The notes below the pieces were generated by a model that saw only the letters and a list, made by a program, of their open reading frames with translations, had not been told where the DNA came from and made no database searches. A program made the position numbers and the translations under genes. 64,000 nt of DNA from an uncultured Lachnospiraceae bacterium. GTDB lineage: Bacteria; Bacillota; Clostridia; Lachnospirales; Lachnospiraceae. Shown here piece by piece: positions 24,702-33,671 of this stretch; within the stretch, counting starts at the first letter, position 1; the number at the start of each line of letters is the position of its first letter. The DNA lies in assembly GCA_910586585.1 (NCBI GenBank), contig CAJUKA010000005.1:52231-116230 (forward strand), written 5' to 3'.

Positions 24702-26369
24702 ATGAAAAAAAGTTTTTTACATCAAATATTAGGAATCACAATGACGGTTTCGCTTATTGTATCGGTGGCTGGCTGTGCGTCTTCTGAAACACCTTCGGGT
24801 ACATCGTCTGATACAAGCAATACGGCTGGGCCCATCACCGTTTCAATAGGACGTCAGACACTACAAAATGTCACATTTCCAGATGGAGATACCTATGAGG
24901 ACAATGCATATACCAGAATGGCAGAGCAGGAATTGAACATTGATATTGTGGATACGTTTGAGGCTACAGGCGATGATTATGACAGGCAAGTTTCTCTGGC
25001 ACTGTCAGCAGGAGATATTCCAGATATGATGAAAGTTGGAAGCCTGGATGAATTGAAAGAGCTGTACGAAAACGATTTGATAGCAGACTTGACAGGTGTT
25101 TATGAGGAATACGCAAGTGATTATCTCAAAAAACTTTATGATTCCTTTGAAGGCCGTGCAATTGAAAATGTTACAATTGATGGAAAAATGGTGGCTTTGC
25201 CAGGCACGAATGTAGATACTAGTCCAGGGATTGTATGGGTTAGAAGTGATTGGATGGAGCAGCTTGCAATTCAGGTGGACGAAGATGGAGATGGCTGTAT
25301 CAAGAGAGAAGAACTTGAAAGCATAGCGATTGCATTCCGGGATCAAAATCCAGAGAATGCCGAAAATATGGTTGGAATTGCACTGGCACCATACCTGACA
25401 GGCGGTTCACCAGACGACACATATAGTTTAAATGCAGTGGCTTATTCTATGGGAGCTTATCCCAAAACATGGCTGGAAAAAGATGGAGAGATTATGTATG
25501 GTTCCACTACAGAGGAAATGAAGCAGTCACTTGCTATTGCAGCAAAGTGGTTCCAGGAGGGAATTTTAGATCCGCAGGTTGGCACTAGGACATGGGATGA
25601 TATCACTGCTTTGATGGCAAATGGACAATGCGGTATTGCTTTTGGATGTTGGCATATTCCTGACTGGCTGTTAAGCAATGTATATGCATTGAATAATAAA
25701 GCAACATTTAACGCTTATATTTTGGAGGGTGAAGATGGATCTGTAAACTGCAAGCACAGCAATGCGACAACTGGATATATTGTTGTAAGTAAAAAGTTTG
25801 AGCATCCTGAAATAGCGATACAGATAGCAAATCTGTTTTATGATGAACTAGCCAATTCCCCAGAACTGCTTGAAAAATATCCAGAAGTAGCAAATTATGT
25901 TCAAAATGCGGTTGATGGTTCTAGCAGACCTTTCAATATTGAGATTAACTCTTGTACATCTTTGTTTGATGATTATTCTGAACTAGAAAAATGTTTGAAT
26001 GGAGAAATCACATTAGAGCAGGTGAGAACCGCGGAACAGCGTTCCAATGTCCCAGTGATTCAGGGATATCTCGATGGAGACAGTGATGTTACAGGATGGT
26101 CGAAGTATCATTCGAGATTAAAGGGATTGGAGTTGTTTCAAACCTTGGTGGAAAATGACCGTATTGACTGGCTGACACCGATTTATCCAGAGACGACACC
26201 TACAATGGAGACAAACTGGGCAAATCTGGAAAAGCTAGAAGAAGAGACTTTTATCAAGATTGTAACGGGAGAATTGGATGTCGAGAGTGGATTTGAACAG
26301 TTTACATCTGACTGGAAGCAACAGGGAGGAACCCAGATTATACAGGAAATTTCAGAACAATTGCAATAG
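24702..26369 (+). CDS. Extracellular oligosaccharide-binding lipoprotein of an ABC transporter
   Basis: Solute-binding protein of 555 residues. Residues 1-24 form a lipoprotein signal peptide ending in the lipobox VAGC (C25), followed by a Ser/Thr linker. The mature part has the long LplA/AlgQ-type fold. An EF-hand calcium loop, DEDGDGCIKREE at residues 193-204, fits the D-x-D-x-D-G-x-I-x-x-x-E pattern exactly; Sphingomonas alginate-binding proteins of this class also carry calcium. Downstream are two permeases and two glucanases, which point to isomaltooligosaccharides. A hairpin right after the stop probably holds downstream expression lower. Confidence 0.9.
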   Translation: MKKSFLHQILGITMTVSLIVSVAGCASSETPSGTSSDTSNTAGPITVSIGRQTLQNVTFPDGDTYEDNAYTRMAEQELNIDIVDTFEATGDDYDRQVSLALSAGDIPDMMKVGSLDELKELYENDLIADLTGVYEEYASDYLKKLYDSFEGRAIENVTIDGKMVALPGTNVDTSPGIVWVRSDWMEQLAIQVDEDGDGCIKREELESIAIAFRDQNPENAENMVGIALAPYLTGGSPDDTYSLNAVAYSMGAYPKTWLEKDGEIMYGSTTEEMKQSLAIAAKWFQEGILDPQVGTRTWDDITALMANGQCGIAFGCWHIPDWLLSNVYALNNKATFNAYILEGEDGSVNCKHSNATTGYIVVSKKFEHPEIAIQIANLFYDELANSPELLEKYPEVANYVQNAVDGSSRPFNIEINSCTSLFDDYSELEKCLNGEITLEQVRTAEQRSNVPVIQGYLDGDSDVTGWSKYHSRLKGLELFQTLVENDRIDWLTPIYPETTPTMETNWANLEKLEEETFIKIVTGELDVESGFEQFTSDWKQQGGTQIIQEISEQLQ

Positions 26370-26371
26370 GA

Positions 26372-26412
26372 AAAATTACAGCCACGCCCATACAAGGCAT
26401 GGCTGTAATTTT
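26372..26412 (+). terminator. Intercistronic hairpin (attenuator) between binding protein and permeases
   Basis: AAAATTACAGCCA (26372-26384) pairs with TGGCTGTAATTTT (26400-26412) over 13 bases, with a further imperfect inner pairing. Only four T follow, so it probably stops part of the transcripts or protects the 3' end of the binding-protein message, giving the usual excess of binding protein over permease. Confidence 0.7.
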
Positions 26413-26467
26413 CAGAAATAAAGAGTGAAGAAACAGAGACTTTCAATGAGAAAAACGGGGGATTTTT

Positions 26468-27379
26468 ATGCACAGAGAAAAGAATAAAAAAGTCAGAAGG
26501 CGTTCAGAATTATCGTATCATTTGATGGTATTTCCAGGTTTGTTTTTCCTGATTTTATTTAGTTACATACCAATGGTTGGTATCTTGATGGCTTTTCAGG
26601 ATTTTGTTCCAGCAAAAGGACTGTTTCGATCAGAATTTGTCGGATTGAAACATTTTACCTATATGTTTCAGTTACCTGATATAGGGAAGATAATACGCAA
26701 CACAGTTGTGATCGCAATGGGAAAAATGATTATTGGAATGGTGATAGCGATAGCATTTGCAATATTGTTGAATGAAATACGAACGAAGTTTATGAAAAAG
26801 ACAATACAAACAATTGTTTATCTTCCACATTTCTTATCATGGGTTGTTTTGGCGTCGGTTGTAACAAATTTGTTTGGTTTAGATGGTTTTGTGAATCATT
26901 TTTTGGGTTCAATGGGATTTGGGACAATAAACTTCCTTGGAAGCAGCAAGATTTTTCCAGGTTTAATTATTGGAACAGATGTATGGAAAGAGTTTGGATA
27001 CAGTTCAGTAGTATATCTTGCAGCAATTACAGCGATTGATCCCGGCCTTCATGAGGCGGCTACTATGGATGGCGCTTCCTGGTGGAAACGGATATGGAAT
27101 GTAACCCTTCCTGGTATGCTTCCGATTATTTTGCTGATGACTGCAACAAATTTGACAAGTATCTTGAGCGCTGGATTTGATCAGATCTATAACTTGTATT
27201 CGCCGCTTGTGTATGAAACAGGAGATGTGCTAGATACATATGTATACAGAATTGGTTTGGTTGGAAGACAATACAGTTTTGGTGCAGCAGTTGGGTTATG
27301 TCGTTCCATTGTTGGAATGGTGCTTCTTTTGTCAGCAAATGCTCTGACAAAAAAGTTGACAGAACAAAAGATTTTTTAG
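26468..27379 (+). CDS. ABC transporter permease, LplB-like
   Basis: Integral membrane permease of 303 residues with six predicted helices. The N-terminus (SYHLMVFPGLFFLILFSYIPM) is typical of carbohydrate permease 1 proteins and the cytoplasmic EAA loop reads EAATMDGASWWKRIWNVTLPGM, the contact for the ATPase. It works with the lipoprotein upstream and the second permease 49 bases downstream. No ATPase gene is present in this locus. Confidence 0.94.
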   Translation: MHREKNKKVRRRSELSYHLMVFPGLFFLILFSYIPMVGILMAFQDFVPAKGLFRSEFVGLKHFTYMFQLPDIGKIIRNTVVIAMGKMIIGMVIAIAFAILLNEIRTKFMKKTIQTIVYLPHFLSWVVLASVVTNLFGLDGFVNHFLGSMGFGTINFLGSSKIFPGLIIGTDVWKEFGYSSVVYLAAITAIDPGLHEAATMDGASWWKRIWNVTLPGMLPIILLMTATNLTSILSAGFDQIYNLYSPLVYETGDVLDTYVYRIGLVGRQYSFGAAVGLCRSIVGMVLLLSANALTKKLTEQKIF

Positions 27380-27428
27380 GGGTACAGAATCTTCATGAAA
27401 ATAAGTTCAAACAGGCTCTAGGAAAGGT

Positions 27429-28334
27429 ATGGTTATCAATATGGTAGAGAATAAAAGTTTTCATTCCAGAGTTCGGATTACAATAATATATGTAATTGTT
27501 CTCTTACTGGGATTAAGCTGTCTGCTTCCACTGCTCAATATTTTGGCAATTTCTCTGAGTGGAAGCGCAGCAGTATCTGCAAACCGGGTCGGAGTGCTTC
27601 CCGTAGATTTTACATTGACCGCTTACAATAAAATTTTATCAGACGGGCAGTTTTGGCGTTCTTTTATGATTTCTGTTATAAGGGTTATTCTTAGTTTGGC
27701 GCTGAATCTGGCTGTTACAGTTCCAATGGCGTATGCAATGACAAAGGACAAAAGAGAATTTCGAGCTAGAAATTTGTATATGAATCTTTTGATTTTTGCG
27801 ATGCTGTTTAATGGGGGAATGATACCAACCTATATTTTGGTTAGAAATCTGGGAATGTTAAATTCTATATGGTCCTTGGTACTGCCAGGAGCGCTCCCAA
27901 TTTTTAATGTCATTCTTTTGATGAACTTCTTTTTGGGGATTCCAAAGTCATTGGAAGAGGCGGCATTGATGGACGGGGCAAATCCTATTCAGATTCTGCT
28001 TCGCATCATGGTGCCATGTGCAAAGCCATGTCTTGCAACGATATCGTTATTTAGTATTGTAGGAAGCTGGAATGATTTTTTTAGTGGGTTGATCTATATG
28101 CAGAAGACCGAAAACTATCCAATTATGACATATATTCAGTCTTTAAATGTAGATATTCAGGAATTACTCAAAAACGGGGCAACAAGCAATGCGTTGGAAA
28201 ATATAACAGAACTGTCCAATCGTAATCTGAACGCAGCTAAGATAGTTGTTGCAGTCATCCCGCTTTTGATGATTTATCCAATCTTACAAAAATACTTAAT
28301 AACTGGTATTGTAATGGGATCTGTGAAAGAATAG
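27429..28334 (+). CDS. ABC transporter permease, LplC/YtcP-like
   Basis: Second permease of 301 residues with six helices; its EAA loop is EEAALMDGANPIQILLRIMVP. The ending KYLITGIVMGSVKE is diagnostic of the LplC/YtcP group. The ATG at 27429 is only one base after GGAAAGG; the ATG at 27441 is a possible alternative. It forms a heterodimer with the preceding permease. The dispersed repeat lies between this gene and the glycosidase that follows. Confidence 0.94.
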   Translation: MVINMVENKSFHSRVRITIIYVIVLLLGLSCLLPLLNILAISLSGSAAVSANRVGVLPVDFTLTAYNKILSDGQFWRSFMISVIRVILSLALNLAVTVPMAYAMTKDKREFRARNLYMNLLIFAMLFNGGMIPTYILVRNLGMLNSIWSLVLPGALPIFNVILLMNFFLGIPKSLEEAALMDGANPIQILLRIMVPCAKPCLATISLFSIVGSWNDFFSGLIYMQKTENYPIMTYIQSLNVDIQELLKNGATSNALENITELSNRNLNAAKIVVAVIPLLMIYPILQKYLITGIVMGSVKE

Positions 28335-28359
28335 TTCAACTAAGAAATGTCAAGATAAA

Positions 28360-28384
28360 ATCGCGCAGCGACTATAAATAGGAG
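28360..28384 (+). repeat. Dispersed repeat locus B: solo hairpin plus ribosome binding site ahead of GH66
   Basis: Hairpin TCGC-GCA-GCGA is followed by CTATAAATAGGAG, where the AGGAG is the ribosome binding site region of the next gene. Only the 3' end of the repeat family is present here; the large inverted repeat is absent. Confidence 0.75.
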
Positions 28385-28396
28385 AAATCAAATAAG

Positions 28397-30214
28397 ATGA
28401 AGAAATCAAATATAGCAGACATTAATATAAAAGAAACAGACAAGGCACGATATACGCCAGGGGATCTAGTGACAATAAATATATCCATTAGAAACAATAG
28501 TCATGAGAAAATAGCAGACGGTTTACTGAAACTGCAGGCAGTTCATTTGCATCAGGTGATAGATACTATAAATTATGCACTTGCTTTGGAGGCCCACGAG
28601 AGCAAAACAATGTCTATAGAATGGCAGGCGCCAATGCAGAATTATCAGGGCTATTTGCTCTGCATAGAATTAACTGACAATCGTGGAATGGTAGTTGCCC
28701 AGGATACAATTGGTGTAGATGTATCTTCAGACTGGTTGAAATTTCCACGATACGGATATTTGTGCGACTATGGCAAGGAGGAAGAGACTACAAAGAAAAT
28801 CGCACAGATGAACAGATATCACATCAATGTAATTGAATATTATGATTGGCATGCGCTGCACCATGAGCCATTGCCTCCGCAGGCAAAAAAAGAATCTCTT
28901 GGTGATTGGGAAGACTGGGCAGGACGAAAGATATATGGGGAAACACTTAGGGACTATCTAAACGATGCACATGACAGGAATATGATAAATATGGCATATA
29001 ATATGATTTATGCAGGTACAGACAGCTTTGTGAAAGACAAAGACAATAATGGCACACAGGCTTCTAGCTGGCAGGTTTATCTGGCACCCGAAAATGATAA
29101 AGGAGAAGGAGCGTTTATTTTTCATATGGGGTTTTCTCCGTCAGGAAATGGCAGTTTGTATATTATGAATCCGTTGAACTCTGATTGGCAGCACCATATT
29201 TTCAGAGAGCAAAACCATATTTTTGATGTACTGGATTTTGATGGGTGGCACGGCGATACAGTAGGTGATTGGGGCAAGGTCACAGATGCCCTTGGCGGTC
29301 CTTTGGGGGTGGATGAACAAGGAAGGCCAATAGATGAGATAAAAGATACATATCGGCAGTTTTTAAATGCTGCAAAGGAAGTTCTGGGCAGACATTATCT
29401 GTCTTTTAATCCAGTGGGCGCACAGGGAATCGAACAGGTAAATACGAGTCATGTGGACGCGCTATATACGGAGTTTTGGCCGTGGGACAATGACAGGGAA
29501 GGAATCCCATATGATACCTATCAGTCCCTGGTGACAGAGATTGAGCGGACAATGGAAGAGAGCAGAGGATTTTCTCTGGACGGAAAAGGAAAATCGCTTG
29601 CAGTAAAGGCATATATCAATTATTATAAAAGTACTGGTACAATGAACGAGCCAGGAGTACTTTTGTGTGATGCGGCAGTTTATGCTGCGGGCGGTTCAAG
29701 GTTAGAGCTAGGCAATGGAAATCATATGCTTCATTTGGAATATTATCCAGATGATAGGATTCCTATGGGAGAAGTACTGCAACAAGCAGTGAAAAGGATG
29801 GCAGATTTCACAGTGGCGTATGAAAATTTGCTCAGAGACGGGCAGATAACGACCAAAAATAAAGTAGAGATTGAAAAGTATCCATTCAGCAGAAACGGGC
29901 AGAGCAACACCATATGGGTTTATACAAGAGCTGACAAAAAACATGAAATACTTCATCTGATTAATCTTCTTGGAACAGACAATATCTGGCGCGATGAAAA
30001 TGGAGATAAGCCAGTCCCAATATGTGCAAAAGATATTTGTATCAAATATTATACAGACAAAGAAATTATGCAAGTTTTTATGGCTTCTTTTTCTGTGAAT
30101 CAAGGTATGAGTATCAAGCTGCCATTTGAAAAAGGGCAGGATATGGAGGGCGGCTACATCATATTTCAGATTCCAGAATTATCCTATTGGGATATGGTGT
30201 ATATGCATGAATAA
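28397..30214 (+). CDS. GH66 family dextranase / cycloisomaltooligosaccharide glucanotransferase-like, without signal peptide
   Basis: 605 residues with GH66 layout: an N-terminal Ig-like domain (about 1-110, ARYTPGDLVTINISIRNNS), a TIM barrel (about 115-470) and a C-terminal beta domain. By analogy with characterised GH66 enzymes the nucleophile is probably D287 in FDGWHGDTVGD and the acid/base E359 in LYTEFWPWD. Substrates of the family are alpha-1,6-glucans. Known dextranases are secreted, but this protein starts MKKSNIADINIKETD with no signal peptide, so it should act in the cytoplasm on imported isomaltooligosaccharides, ahead of the GH13 enzyme 23 bases downstream. Confidence 0.85.
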   Translation: MKKSNIADINIKETDKARYTPGDLVTINISIRNNSHEKIADGLLKLQAVHLHQVIDTINYALALEAHESKTMSIEWQAPMQNYQGYLLCIELTDNRGMVVAQDTIGVDVSSDWLKFPRYGYLCDYGKEEETTKKIAQMNRYHINVIEYYDWHALHHEPLPPQAKKESLGDWEDWAGRKIYGETLRDYLNDAHDRNMINMAYNMIYAGTDSFVKDKDNNGTQASSWQVYLAPENDKGEGAFIFHMGFSPSGNGSLYIMNPLNSDWQHHIFREQNHIFDVLDFDGWHGDTVGDWGKVTDALGGPLGVDEQGRPIDEIKDTYRQFLNAAKEVLGRHYLSFNPVGAQGIEQVNTSHVDALYTEFWPWDNDREGIPYDTYQSLVTEIERTMEESRGFSLDGKGKSLAVKAYINYYKSTGTMNEPGVLLCDAAVYAAGGSRLELGNGNHMLHLEYYPDDRIPMGEVLQQAVKRMADFTVAYENLLRDGQITTKNKVEIEKYPFSRNGQSNTIWVYTRADKKHEILHLINLLGTDNIWRDENGDKPVPICAKDICIKYYTDKEIMQVFMASFSVNQGMSIKLPFEKGQDMEGGYIIFQIPELSYWDMVYMHE

Positions 30215-30237
30215 GTAATGAGGAGGACATTTGAAAA

Positions 30238-31875
30238 ATGACAGACAAGAACACAGACAACAAAAAATGGTGGAAGAGCGCGGTAATTTATCAGATTTAT
30301 CCGCGCAGCTTTGCAGACAGCAATGGAGATGGCATCGGAGATTTGCAGGGAATTATATCTAAGCTGGACTATTTGGAAAACTTGGGAATTGATGCAATCT
30401 GGCTTTCGCCAGTCTGCAAATCTCCACAGGATGACAATGGGTATGATATATCAGATTATCAGGACATTGACCCTATGTTTGGAAGCATCAGTGATGTAGA
30501 AATGCTGATTCAGGAGGCAGAAAAACACCATATTCGTATTATTATGGATCTGGTTTTGAATCATTCTTCTGATGAGCATTTTTGGTTCCAGGAAGCAAAA
30601 AAGAGCAAAGAAAACCCATACCATGATTATTATGTATGGCGCGATGGAGTAGAAGGAGAACTGCCTAACAAGATGCGGGCTGCTTTTGGAGGCCCTGCAT
30701 GGGAGTGGGTTCCAGAAATACAGCAATATTATTTTCACCAGTTTTCTGTGAAACAGCCAGATTTGAACTGGGAAAATCCAAAGCTGCGCCAGGAAATCTA
30801 TGATATGATCAACTGGTGGACGAGCAAGGGTGTCGGAGGATTCCGCCTGGATGTGATAGATCAGATTGCAAAAGAACCAGACAAAGAGATTACCAACAAT
30901 GGGCCACGGCTTCATGAGTTTCTCAGAGAGTTAAGCAAAGAAACATTCCAGAAAGCAGATCTCGTCACAGTAGGGGAAGCATGGGGGGCAACACCTGAAC
31001 TGGCAAAGCTCTACAGCAATCCAGATAACAGTGAATTGTTTATGGTGTTCCAGTTTGAACACATTTGTTTGGATCAGATTGCAGGAAAAGAAAAATGGGA
31101 TTTGGCGCCGCTGCCATTCCTGAAATTAAAAGAGGTATTTTCGCGCTGGCAAAAAGAATTGTACAACCAAGGGTGGAACAGCCTGTTTTGGAATAATCAT
31201 GATTTGCCAAGAATTGTCTCACGCTGGGGAAATGATAAAGAATACCGCGTAGAATCAGCAAAGATGCTTGCAATGCTTTTGCATGGAATGCAGGGAACTC
31301 CTTATATCTATCAGGGTGAAGAACTTGGCATGACAAATGTACAGTATACCATAGAAGAATATCAGGATATTGAGACACAGAATTTATATCGGGAACGTAT
31401 AGAAAAAGGGTATGCCAAAGAAGAAATTATGCGTTCTATCTATGCTAAGAGTCGTGATAATGCCAGAACCCCTATGCAGTGGAGCGATGGAGAACAGGCT
31501 GGATTTACGACTGGAAAACCATGGATGAGGATTAATCCAAATTATAAAGAAATCAACGCACAGGCACAGGTAGAGGATAAAAATTCTATTTTTCATTGTT
31601 ATAAAACACTGGTTGAGTTCCGCAAGAAATATCCAGTGTTCGTAGACGGCAGCTTCGAAATGTTATTGGAAAAGGATGAAAATATTTTTGCATATACCAG
31701 GGATAATGCAGACGCTCAGCTTCTTGTTGTCTGCAACTTCTATGGAAAGACAATTGCGTTTCCAAATGAGATACAGAAGGATGTTATGGAACTGCTTCTT
31801 TGCAATTATGGGGATATCAGTAATCCATCAAAACTGCGTCCCTATGAGGCGAGAATGTATTTTCTGAAAAAATAA
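30238..31875 (+). CDS. GH13 oligo-1,6-glucosidase
   Basis: Cytoplasmic alpha-glucosidase of 545 residues. Catalytic residues are D205 (GFRLDVID), E247 (VGEAWG) and D322 (NNHDLPR). The residue after the nucleophile is Val206; in this subfamily Val there marks alpha-1,6 (isomaltose) specificity, whereas alpha-1,4 enzymes have smaller or polar residues. YPRSFADSNGDGIGDL carries the usual calcium-site loop. With the GH66 enzyme and transporter it completes a route from isomaltooligosaccharide to glucose. Last gene of the operon. Confidence 0.95.
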   Translation: MTDKNTDNKKWWKSAVIYQIYPRSFADSNGDGIGDLQGIISKLDYLENLGIDAIWLSPVCKSPQDDNGYDISDYQDIDPMFGSISDVEMLIQEAEKHHIRIIMDLVLNHSSDEHFWFQEAKKSKENPYHDYYVWRDGVEGELPNKMRAAFGGPAWEWVPEIQQYYFHQFSVKQPDLNWENPKLRQEIYDMINWWTSKGVGGFRLDVIDQIAKEPDKEITNNGPRLHEFLRELSKETFQKADLVTVGEAWGATPELAKLYSNPDNSELFMVFQFEHICLDQIAGKEKWDLAPLPFLKLKEVFSRWQKELYNQGWNSLFWNNHDLPRIVSRWGNDKEYRVESAKMLAMLLHGMQGTPYIYQGEELGMTNVQYTIEEYQDIETQNLYRERIEKGYAKEEIMRSIYAKSRDNARTPMQWSDGEQAGFTTGKPWMRINPNYKEINAQAQVEDKNSIFHCYKTLVEFRKKYPVFVDGSFEMLLEKDENIFAYTRDNADAQLLVVCNFYGKTIAFPNEIQKDVMELLLCNYGDISNPSKLRPYEARMYFLKK

Positions 31876-31936
31876 AACAGCAACATGATTCGATAACGGA
31901 TAAAATATGGAAGTAAAAAGGAATACACAGCAACAA

Positions 31937-31970
31937 AACGGTTGACAAACGGTTAAATAAGTAATAGAAT
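31937..31970 (+). promoter_or_regulatory. Promoter of the HTH-Uma2/DprA pair with direct-repeat operator candidate
   Basis: Consensus TTGACA at 31942-31947 and TAGAAT at 31965-31970, 17 bases apart. The direct repeat AACGGTT at 31937-31943 and 31948-31954 (11-base period, one helical turn) straddles the -35 element and may be bound by the HTH part of the first gene product. Confidence 0.65.
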
Positions 31971-31989
31971 AAAAGAGAAGAAAGGGAAT

Positions 31990-32028
31990 TTAGCTTTAAA
32001 ACTGTCGCGCGGCGGCTATAATTAGGAG
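31990..32028 (+). repeat. Dispersed repeat locus C: solo hairpin plus ribosome binding site ahead of HTH-Uma2
   Basis: TTTAGCTTTAAAACT leads into hairpin GTCGC-GCG-GCGGC and then CTATAATTAGGAG, the AGGAG being the binding site of the next gene. Compared with locus D, the changes in the right arm and loop keep pairing through a T-G wobble. Confidence 0.8.
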
Positions 32029-32034
32029 ATAAGA

Positions 32035-32817
32035 ATGACTGTAGAAGAGATGAAACGAAAAAAGCATGAAAAGGGATATAGTTATGCGCAGATTGCGAGT
32101 CTTTCCGGAATACCGCTAGGCACCGTTCAGAAAGTTTTTTCAGGAGAGACAGAACATCCCCGATATAGTACGTTGCAGGCGTTAGAGCAGGTGTTAAAGG
32201 ATCAGGAGGAAAGCAGGGTTTGTGACAGTGCAGCATATTCCTATCAAAATATTTCCCAAAAGATGCAGGGCGAATATACCATAGAAGATTATTTTGCGAT
32301 TCCTGATAGGATACATGTAGAGTTAATAGATGGTGTTTTATATGAAAAGGAATCGCCGGCCTTTGTACATCAAAAGATAGCAGGGGAGATTTATCGACAG
32401 ATTGCTAATTATATTATCGACAATAACGATAAGTACGAAGCAGCAATAGCGCCTGTGGATGTACAGCTTGATGGTGATGAAAAGACGATAGTGCAGCCGG
32501 ATATTTTAATACTGTGTGATGCTGAGAAAATTATAAAAGGGCGTGTATTTGGCGCGCCTGACTTTGTGGTTGAGATTATCTCTCCTGAGACAAAGCGGAA
32601 GGATTATTTCAAGAAACTTGAGAAATATGAAAATGCCGGAGTACGTGAGTATTGGATTCTTGACCCATTCAAAAAACAATTGCTTGTATTCTTTTTTGAG
32701 AAGGATATTTACGCACAAATACACGATTTGATGCACCCAGTACCAATTCAGATCTATGAAGGAAAATTGCAGATTGACTTTGATAATATTCTGAAATGGT
32801 GTAGTGAATTCGTATGA
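32035..32817 (+). CDS. HTH domain fused to Uma2-family PD-(D/E)XK nuclease domain
   Basis: 260 residues. Residues 1-58 form a Cro/CI-like HTH (YSYAQIASLSGIPLGTVQKVFSGE); residues about 80-260 match the Uma2 family (DUF820), with IHVELIDGVLYEKESPAFVHQ, VQPDILILCD and PDFVVEIISPETKRKDYFKK holding the presumed nuclease Asp, Glu and Lys. The biological role of Uma2 proteins is not settled. The stop overlaps the next start (ATGA), so it is translationally coupled to a DprA-like protein. AGGAG of the dispersed repeat is its ribosome binding site. Confidence 0.85.
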   Translation: MTVEEMKRKKHEKGYSYAQIASLSGIPLGTVQKVFSGETEHPRYSTLQALEQVLKDQEESRVCDSAAYSYQNISQKMQGEYTIEDYFAIPDRIHVELIDGVLYEKESPAFVHQKIAGEIYRQIANYIIDNNDKYEAAIAPVDVQLDGDEKTIVQPDILILCDAEKIIKGRVFGAPDFVVEIISPETKRKDYFKKLEKYENAGVREYWILDPFKKQLLVFFFEKDIYAQIHDLMHPVPIQIYEGKLQIDFDNILKWCSEFV

Positions 32818-33524
32818 TAGGGTTGACGGCAGAAGCAGAAAGCAGTATATATCCAAAAGGTTTGATGACAATAACAAATGCGCCATCCAAGATATATTAT
32901 GCAGGCAGTATCGGTATAATCAATCAGCACAGAAATATTGCAGTAATTGGCAGTCGGCAGGTGTCAGATAATGGGACTTTGCTTGCTTATCAAACGGGCT
33001 ATGCGCTTGCCAAAAGTGATATCAATGTAGTGAATGGATTAGCGCGAGGCTGTGATACGTATGCTTTGGATGGTGCACTGGCAGTATCAGGAAAATGTGT
33101 GGCAGTTCTGCCATGTGGATTGGATCAGATTGTACCAAGATGCAATACAGGGCTTGCGGCAAGGATTTTATCCAAAGGCGGTTGCCTGCTCAGTGAATAT
33201 TTGCCTGAAACTGTGGTGCAAAAGTATCAGTACATAGAGCGGGACAGACTGCAAAGCGGAATCAGTGAGGCTGTGATAGTGATAGAATCCGGGTACGACA
33301 GCGGTACAATGCATACTGTTCGCTATGCAATGAAACAAGGACGATCGATTGCTTGTTTTGACAGCAGACTTGTGAAAAATGCTTCTGGAAACCGATGGCT
33401 TGAACAGCAATATGGGATAGAAGTATTTCGGACAATTGAGGATTTGGAGCACTTCCTTTCCAAAATACAGAATCAATGGAAATACAGACAAATGACAGTT
33501 GAGGAATTGATGCGGATAAATTGA
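32814..33524 (+). CDS. DprA/Smf-like DNA-processing protein, short form
   Basis: 236 residues of Rossmann-like DprA fold: AVIGSRQVSD (GSR at 46-48), NGLARGCDTYALDGAL (74-89), VAVLPCGLDQIVP and LSEYLPETV with YIERDRLQSGISEAVIVIES. It lacks the N-terminal SAM-like domain and the C-terminal winged helix of housekeeping DprA, which loads RecA on incoming single strands. The overlap with the Uma2 gene suggests a dedicated pair, distinct from competence DprA. A role in DNA uptake, repair or phage defence is possible but not shown. Confidence 0.8.
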   Translation: MIGLTAEAESSIYPKGLMTITNAPSKIYYAGSIGIINQHRNIAVIGSRQVSDNGTLLAYQTGYALAKSDINVVNGLARGCDTYALDGALAVSGKCVAVLPCGLDQIVPRCNTGLAARILSKGGCLLSEYLPETVVQKYQYIERDRLQSGISEAVIVIESGYDSGTMHTVRYAMKQGRSIACFDSRLVKNASGNRWLEQQYGIEVFRTIEDLEHFLSKIQNQWKYRQMTVEELMRIN

Positions 33525-33624
33525 GCGAATTTTATATAGTATTATTTAAGTCCGTTAAAAGAAGAATTGCAGATGATTTAGAAAAATAAGGCAACAAAGT
33601 GCAAAAGGACAGCACATAAAATAT

Positions 33625-33671
33625 AAAAAAAGCGACAGTGTATTGAATTGAAATACACTGTCGCTTTTTTT
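33625..33671. terminator. Bidirectional terminator between dprA-like gene and chemoreceptor
   Basis: Poly-A, GCGACAGTGTATT, a short loop, AATACACTGTCGC and poly-T form a long perfect stem with T-runs on both strands. It ends the converging genes; its T-run touches the stop codon of the chemoreceptor on the minus strand. Confidence 0.9.
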
